This document shows positions 15,257-18,074 of a stretch of DNA of 18,074 bases, in pieces (positions within the stretch are counted from its first letter, which is position 1; each line of letters begins with the position of its first letter). The stretch covers positions 1-18,074 of the forward strand of contig CAZJJK010000064.1 in NCBI GenBank assembly GCA_964546285.1, given 5' to 3'. The translations under genes and the position numbers were made by a program. The notes beneath the pieces are model-generated. The model was not told where the DNA came from and ran no database searches. It saw nothing but the letters and a program-made list of their open reading frames with translations. The DNA comes from CAZJJK01 sp964546285 (GTDB taxonomy: Bacteria > Spirochaetota > Spirochaetia > Treponematales > Breznakiellaceae).

Positions 15257-16368
15257 GTGAACCAAAAAAATTGATGAAGGGCAACGAGGCTATCGCCGAG
15301 GCGGCTATTCGCGCCGGTTGCCAAGCGTATTACGGATATCCCATAACGCCTCAAAACGAGCTTACCGCCTATATGGCGCGCGAAATGCTTGCGAGAGGCC
15401 GTGTTTTCATACAGGCCGAGAGCGAGGTTGCCGCGATCAATATGGTATACGGTTCGTCAGCGGCCGGAGCCCGAGCCATGACCAGTTCTTCTAGTCCAGG
15501 GGTTAGTCTTAAGCAAGAAGGCATTTCCTACGCCGCCGGCGCGGATATACCCGTAGTCTTAGCCAATGTGGTACGCGCCGGCCCCGGCTTAGGCGCTATC
15601 GCTCCAGCTCAAGGCGACTATTTCCAAGCGACCCGAGGCGGCGGCCACGGCGACTACTATTGCATTGTCCTAGCGCCCAAAAGCGTTCAGGAAGCCGCCG
15701 ATCTAACCTATCTCGCCTTTGATCTAGCGGATAAGTGGCGCGTACCCGTCATCGTACTGGCTGATGGGATGATCGGCCAAATGATGGAGGGCGTCAGCTT
15801 CCCCCCGGATCGCCAAGCGGAAAGCCTACCGCCTAGGCCCTGGGCGGTAGGCGGGATGGCCGACGCCGGGCGCGAACCGATCCACATCACCTCTCTTGAT
15901 TTAAGTCCAGATAGTTTTGAGAATAAGATACGGGAACGGTTCAAGCGCTACGAGGAAATCAAAAAAATCGAAACACGATATGAAGCTCTATCCTGCGGCT
16001 TGGATGATAAAACGACAGACAAAAAAGACCAGGCCCCAGCGGAAGCCGAATTGGTAATGGTAGCCTATGGCACTTCCGCCAGGGTTTGTTTAGGCGCTAA
16101 AAAGCTGGCCGAAAAAGATGGCATCAAACTGGCGCTCTTCCGGCCTATCACTCTTTGGCCCTTTCCAAGCGGGGAACTCGCGCGTATCGCCGCTAAAGGT
16201 AAACCCATACTAACCGTGGAAATGAGCATGGGTCAGCTAGTTGAGGACGTAAAATTATCCGTTCAAGGCGCGGCGCCTGTCCATTTCTTAGGCCGTTGCG
16301 GCGGTAATATACCCACGGAAGAAGAAGTATACGCCGAAGCCAAACGTATTCTGGGAGGCAAGGCATGA
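15253..16368 (+). CDS. vorB: 2-oxoacid:ferredoxin oxidoreductase alpha subunit, VorB type
   Basis: From the ATG at 15253 the protein has 371 residues. The ATG lies in the ATGA overlap with the ferredoxin gene and GGAGGG is just upstream; an in-frame ATG at 15205 lies deep in that gene and is unlikely. KGNEAIAEAAIRAG, YGYPITPQNE, QAESEVAAINM, SSSSPGVSLKQEG and GDYFQATRGGGHGDY are hallmarks of the subunit annotated as VorB of 3-methyl-2-oxobutanoate dehydrogenase (ferredoxin). With the beta subunit it decarboxylates a branched 2-oxoacid and forms the acyl-CoA. A charged, Lys/Asp-rich linker (DDKTTDKKDQ, near residue 253) separates the pyrimidine-binding part from the C-terminal domain. Substrate preference between 2-oxoisovalerate and other 2-oxoacids cannot be settled from motifs. 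Confidence 0.88.
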   Translation: MSEPKKLMKGNEAIAEAAIRAGCQAYYGYPITPQNELTAYMAREMLARGRVFIQAESEVAAINMVYGSSAAGARAMTSSSSPGVSLKQEGISYAAGADIPVVLANVVRAGPGLGAIAPAQGDYFQATRGGGHGDYYCIVLAPKSVQEAADLTYLAFDLADKWRVPVIVLADGMIGQMMEGVSFPPDRQAESLPPRPWAVGGMADAGREPIHITSLDLSPDSFENKIRERFKRYEEIKKIETRYEALSCGLDDKTTDKKDQAPAEAELVMVAYGTSARVCLGAKKLAEKDGIKLALFRPITLWPFPSGELARIAAKGKPILTVEMSMGQLVEDVKLSVQGAAPVHFLGRCGGNIPTEEEVYAEAKRILGGKA

Positions 16369-17132
16369 AAAAACTGTATGGTCATCCTAAAAGTTTGGAG
16401 AAAATCCAATCAAAATATTGCGCTGGCTGCGGCCATGGCGTTATCCATCGCGTTATTACCGAACTGATAGATGAAATGGATATCGCGGGAAAGACTATTA
16501 TCACCAATCCCGTGGGTTGTTCTATTTGGGCGGATCTTTACTTTAAATTCGATTCCGTACAGCCGGCTCATGGGCGAACTCCCGCGGCGGCTACCGGGAT
16601 AAAGCGCGTCCTGCCAGATCACCTGGTTATCTGTTACCAGGGTGACGGGGACCTAGCCGCTATCGGTACGGCGGAAATAATCCACGCGGCCAACCGTGGG
16701 GAAAAATTCACCGTCATTTTCGTAAACAACGCTATTTATGGCATGACAGGCGGCCAAATGGCTCCCACCACCCTTGTTGGGCAAAAAGCCGCGACCGCGC
16801 CGCTCGGTCGGGATCCAGATGTGGCCGGCATGGGTTATCCTATACGGGTTTGTGAATTATTGGCGCAATTAGAGGGAACCCGCTACCTAGCCCGAGGGTC
16901 GGTGAACAGTCCAGCTAATATAAGAAAAACAAAAAATTATATAAAAAAAGCCTTCCAAGCCCAGCAAGCGGGCATCGGCTTTACCATGGTGGAAATACTA
17001 TCCCCCTGCCCCACAAACTGGGGAATGACGCCGCTTAACGCGATAGACTGGCTAGAAAAAAACATGATACCCCTATATCCCTTGGGCGAAATCAAGAATA
17101 CTTTACCGCCCCCCTCGGAGGCACAGGCATGA
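16365..17132 (+). CDS. 2-oxoacid:ferredoxin oxidoreductase beta (TPP-binding) subunit
   Basis: The 255-residue protein has the thiamine diphosphate and magnesium site GDGDLAAIG from residue 93, ending in NNAIYGMTGGQ (121-131). Cys19, Cys22, Cys52 and Cys215 sit where the cluster-binding cysteines of these beta subunits are found (YCAGCGHG, VGCS, SPCPTNWG). It holds the thiamine cofactor that decarboxylates the 2-oxoacid. It overlaps the alpha gene by 4 nt and the gamma gene by 4 nt. It is often named KorB or VorA; the names conflict, so none is assigned. Confidence 0.92.
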   Translation: MKKLYGHPKSLEKIQSKYCAGCGHGVIHRVITELIDEMDIAGKTIITNPVGCSIWADLYFKFDSVQPAHGRTPAAATGIKRVLPDHLVICYQGDGDLAAIGTAEIIHAANRGEKFTVIFVNNAIYGMTGGQMAPTTLVGQKAATAPLGRDPDVAGMGYPIRVCELLAQLEGTRYLARGSVNSPANIRKTKNYIKKAFQAQQAGIGFTMVEILSPCPTNWGMTPLNAIDWLEKNMIPLYPLGEIKNTLPPPSEAQA

Positions 17133-17662
17133 CGGAAAAATCTTTTTTCGCCGGTTTCGGTGGTCAGGGAATTATATCCTTAGGGCAAATCTGGGTGTAT
17201 TGCGGTATGGAGGAAGGTAAAAATGTTACGTTCTTCCCCTTTTACGGCGCCGAAAAACGCGGCGGGATAGCCCGCGCGGGTGTCATCATCTCCGATGAGG
17301 AAATCGCGAGCCCCCTTGTCACGACGCCAGACTCCGTTCTGGTAATGAACCCGGATTCTCTCCCGCTCTGTGAGAAAATGCTCAAACCGGGGGGGCTTAT
17401 GGTACTAAATTCCACCTTAGTCAACGACAAACCGACTCGCTCCGATATACGGACCCTTAGTCTACCGGTTCAGGAAATCGCGGAGAAGATCGGCGACGCT
17501 AAGATAGCCAATATGGTCGCTCTGGGCGCTTTGGCAAAACTTACCGGAGCGCTGGAATTAACGGCGGTAGAGTCTATCCTTAAGAAATTCTTTCCGGAGA
17601 GCAAACATAAATTTGTGCCGATGAACGTGGAAGCGATCCGCGCTGGCCAGGGAGCTGTCTAA
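17129..17662 (+). CDS. 2-oxoacid:ferredoxin oxidoreductase gamma subunit
   Basis: The 177-residue protein has the family pattern FAGFGGQGIISLGQ at residues 7-20 and FPFYGAEKRGG near 39-49, typical of the gamma (CoA-binding side) domain of pyruvate/2-oxoacid:ferredoxin oxidoreductases. It completes a four-subunit enzyme with the three genes upstream and overlaps the beta gene by 4 nt. The length is normal. A long inverted repeat lies 48 nt after the stop. Confidence 0.9.
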   Translation: MTEKSFFAGFGGQGIISLGQIWVYCGMEEGKNVTFFPFYGAEKRGGIARAGVIISDEEIASPLVTTPDSVLVMNPDSLPLCEKMLKPGGLMVLNSTLVNDKPTRSDIRTLSLPVQEIAEKIGDAKIANMVALGALAKLTGALELTAVESILKKFFPESKHKFVPMNVEAIRAGQGAV

Positions 17663-17710
17663 ACCGATAGCTGGTCCAAGAAGCCATCGTAACATACGGA
17701 AAGACAGACG

Positions 17711-17747
17711 CGCCTGGTTTCATTGAAGCATTCAACGAAACCAGGCG
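17711..17747 (+). terminator. Long hairpin after the oxidoreductase operon
   Basis: CGCCTGGTTTC (17711-17721) pairs with GAAACCAGGCG (17737-17747). After one A/C mismatch, TTGAA (17723-17727) pairs with TTCAA (17731-17735) around a GCA loop. The stem is long and nearly perfect. It lacks a T run after it, so either a rho-independent-like end, an RNA-stabilising stem or a repeat element is possible. Confidence 0.55.
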
Positions 17748-17763
17748 TCACATAATAGACTAA

Positions 17764-17952
17764 TTAGCCGATAAGGTACTCTTTGGTTATACGAAGTCGC
17801 CGAGAATTCCACAAACGGCTGAAAATGGCGCGCTCGGATAAGTTAAAAACGCTCTGATATAGCGCCGCTTTTACTTCGTTTGTTAGTGTATGGAACCTTT
17901 GTTTTTCCCATAGCGTATTTTTATGCGAGCGAACAGGAAACTCGTATACTTT
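17764..17952 (-). pseudogene. Open-frame remnant of an unrecognised protein
   Basis: About 62 codons are open on the minus strand, from just after a TAA (17955-17953) to the TAA at 17766-17764. The frame reads like protein (for example EVKAALYQSVFNLSERA and IFSRLWNSRRL) but has no plausible start codon or ribosome binding site. It may be the end of a gene broken by deletion or frameshift, next to the repeat at the right edge. I do not recognise the family. Confidence 0.3.
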
Positions 17953-17983
17953 TTACACAGCGGCAAATTTTATCGCGGTTTCA

Positions 17984-18066
17984 TCAAAAAGAACGCTTAC
18001 GGAAAAACCATAAAATCCTTACTAACTGCTGCCAATTCTGTTGCAGCCGAGCAATCAAGCCTAAAC
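17984..18066 (-). repeat. Inverted copy of the left-edge repeat
   Basis: On the minus strand an open frame with no start in the window contains ATELAAVSKDFMVFP and stops at 17999-17997. The 16 bases TAAGCGTTCTTTTTGA begin with that stop and are identical to 62-77. Bases 18015-18044 match 33-62 in reverse complement at about 24 of 30 positions. Compared with the left copy it has 15 additional bases (TTTATGGTTTTTCCG on the minus strand). This is probably one of several copies of an element in the genome. Confidence 0.5.
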
Positions 18067-18074
18067 CGCTAGAT

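Overview
The window looks like part of a bacterial draft genome, about 18 kb with one run of 100 undetermined bases. The most likely source is a gut-type spirochaete related to Treponema. This is inferred from the style of the genes: seven-helix membrane GGDEF/EAL proteins, a lipoprotein signal with a relaxed lipobox, and a ferredoxin-dependent branched-chain 2-oxoacid fermentation cluster. No rRNA, tRNA, CRISPR array or intact transposase gene was seen, so the assignment stays tentative.

Left part (1-2411): the left edge carries the tail of a repeated sequence. A cytoplasmic serine hydrolase of the beta-lactamase/esterase fold follows, its ribosome binding site inside a predicted hairpin. 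Next, on the minus strand, is a UlaG-like metallo-beta-lactamase-fold hydrolase.

Middle part (2412-12775): this is a cyclic di-GMP signalling island. Two two-gene units face each other. Each unit has first a membrane protein with about seven helices, a degenerate GGDEF and an EAL phosphodiesterase domain with all expected catalytic residues. The second gene has the same layout, but its EAL domain has lost the substrate-binding Arg and the metal-binding Asn. The plus-strand unit overlaps by 7 nt; the minus-strand unit has a 4-nt gap. Between them lie a carboxymuconolactone decarboxylase/AhpD-like protein with an altered Cys motif, a soluble GAF-GGDEF diguanylate cyclase with intact active and inhibitory sites, and an outer-membrane-type lipocalin. 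The island therefore holds one apparently active synthase, two apparently active phosphodiesterases and two probable pseudo-phosphodiesterases.

Right part (12939-17662): butyrate kinase and phosphate butyryltransferase are followed, after a hairpin, by a four-subunit 2-oxoacid:ferredoxin oxidoreductase of the VorB type. Together these would turn 2-oxoacids from valine, leucine and isoleucine into branched acyl-CoA plus reduced ferredoxin, then into the acyl phosphate, and finally into branched fatty acid plus ATP.

Right edge (17663-18074): a strong hairpin and ORF remnants, including a second, inverted copy of the repeat seen at the left edge. Repeats at both ends suggest that the contig was broken at a multi-copy element. 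Several gene starts at the divergent junctions have promoter-like sequences so close to the ATG that the mRNAs would be leaderless or nearly so.
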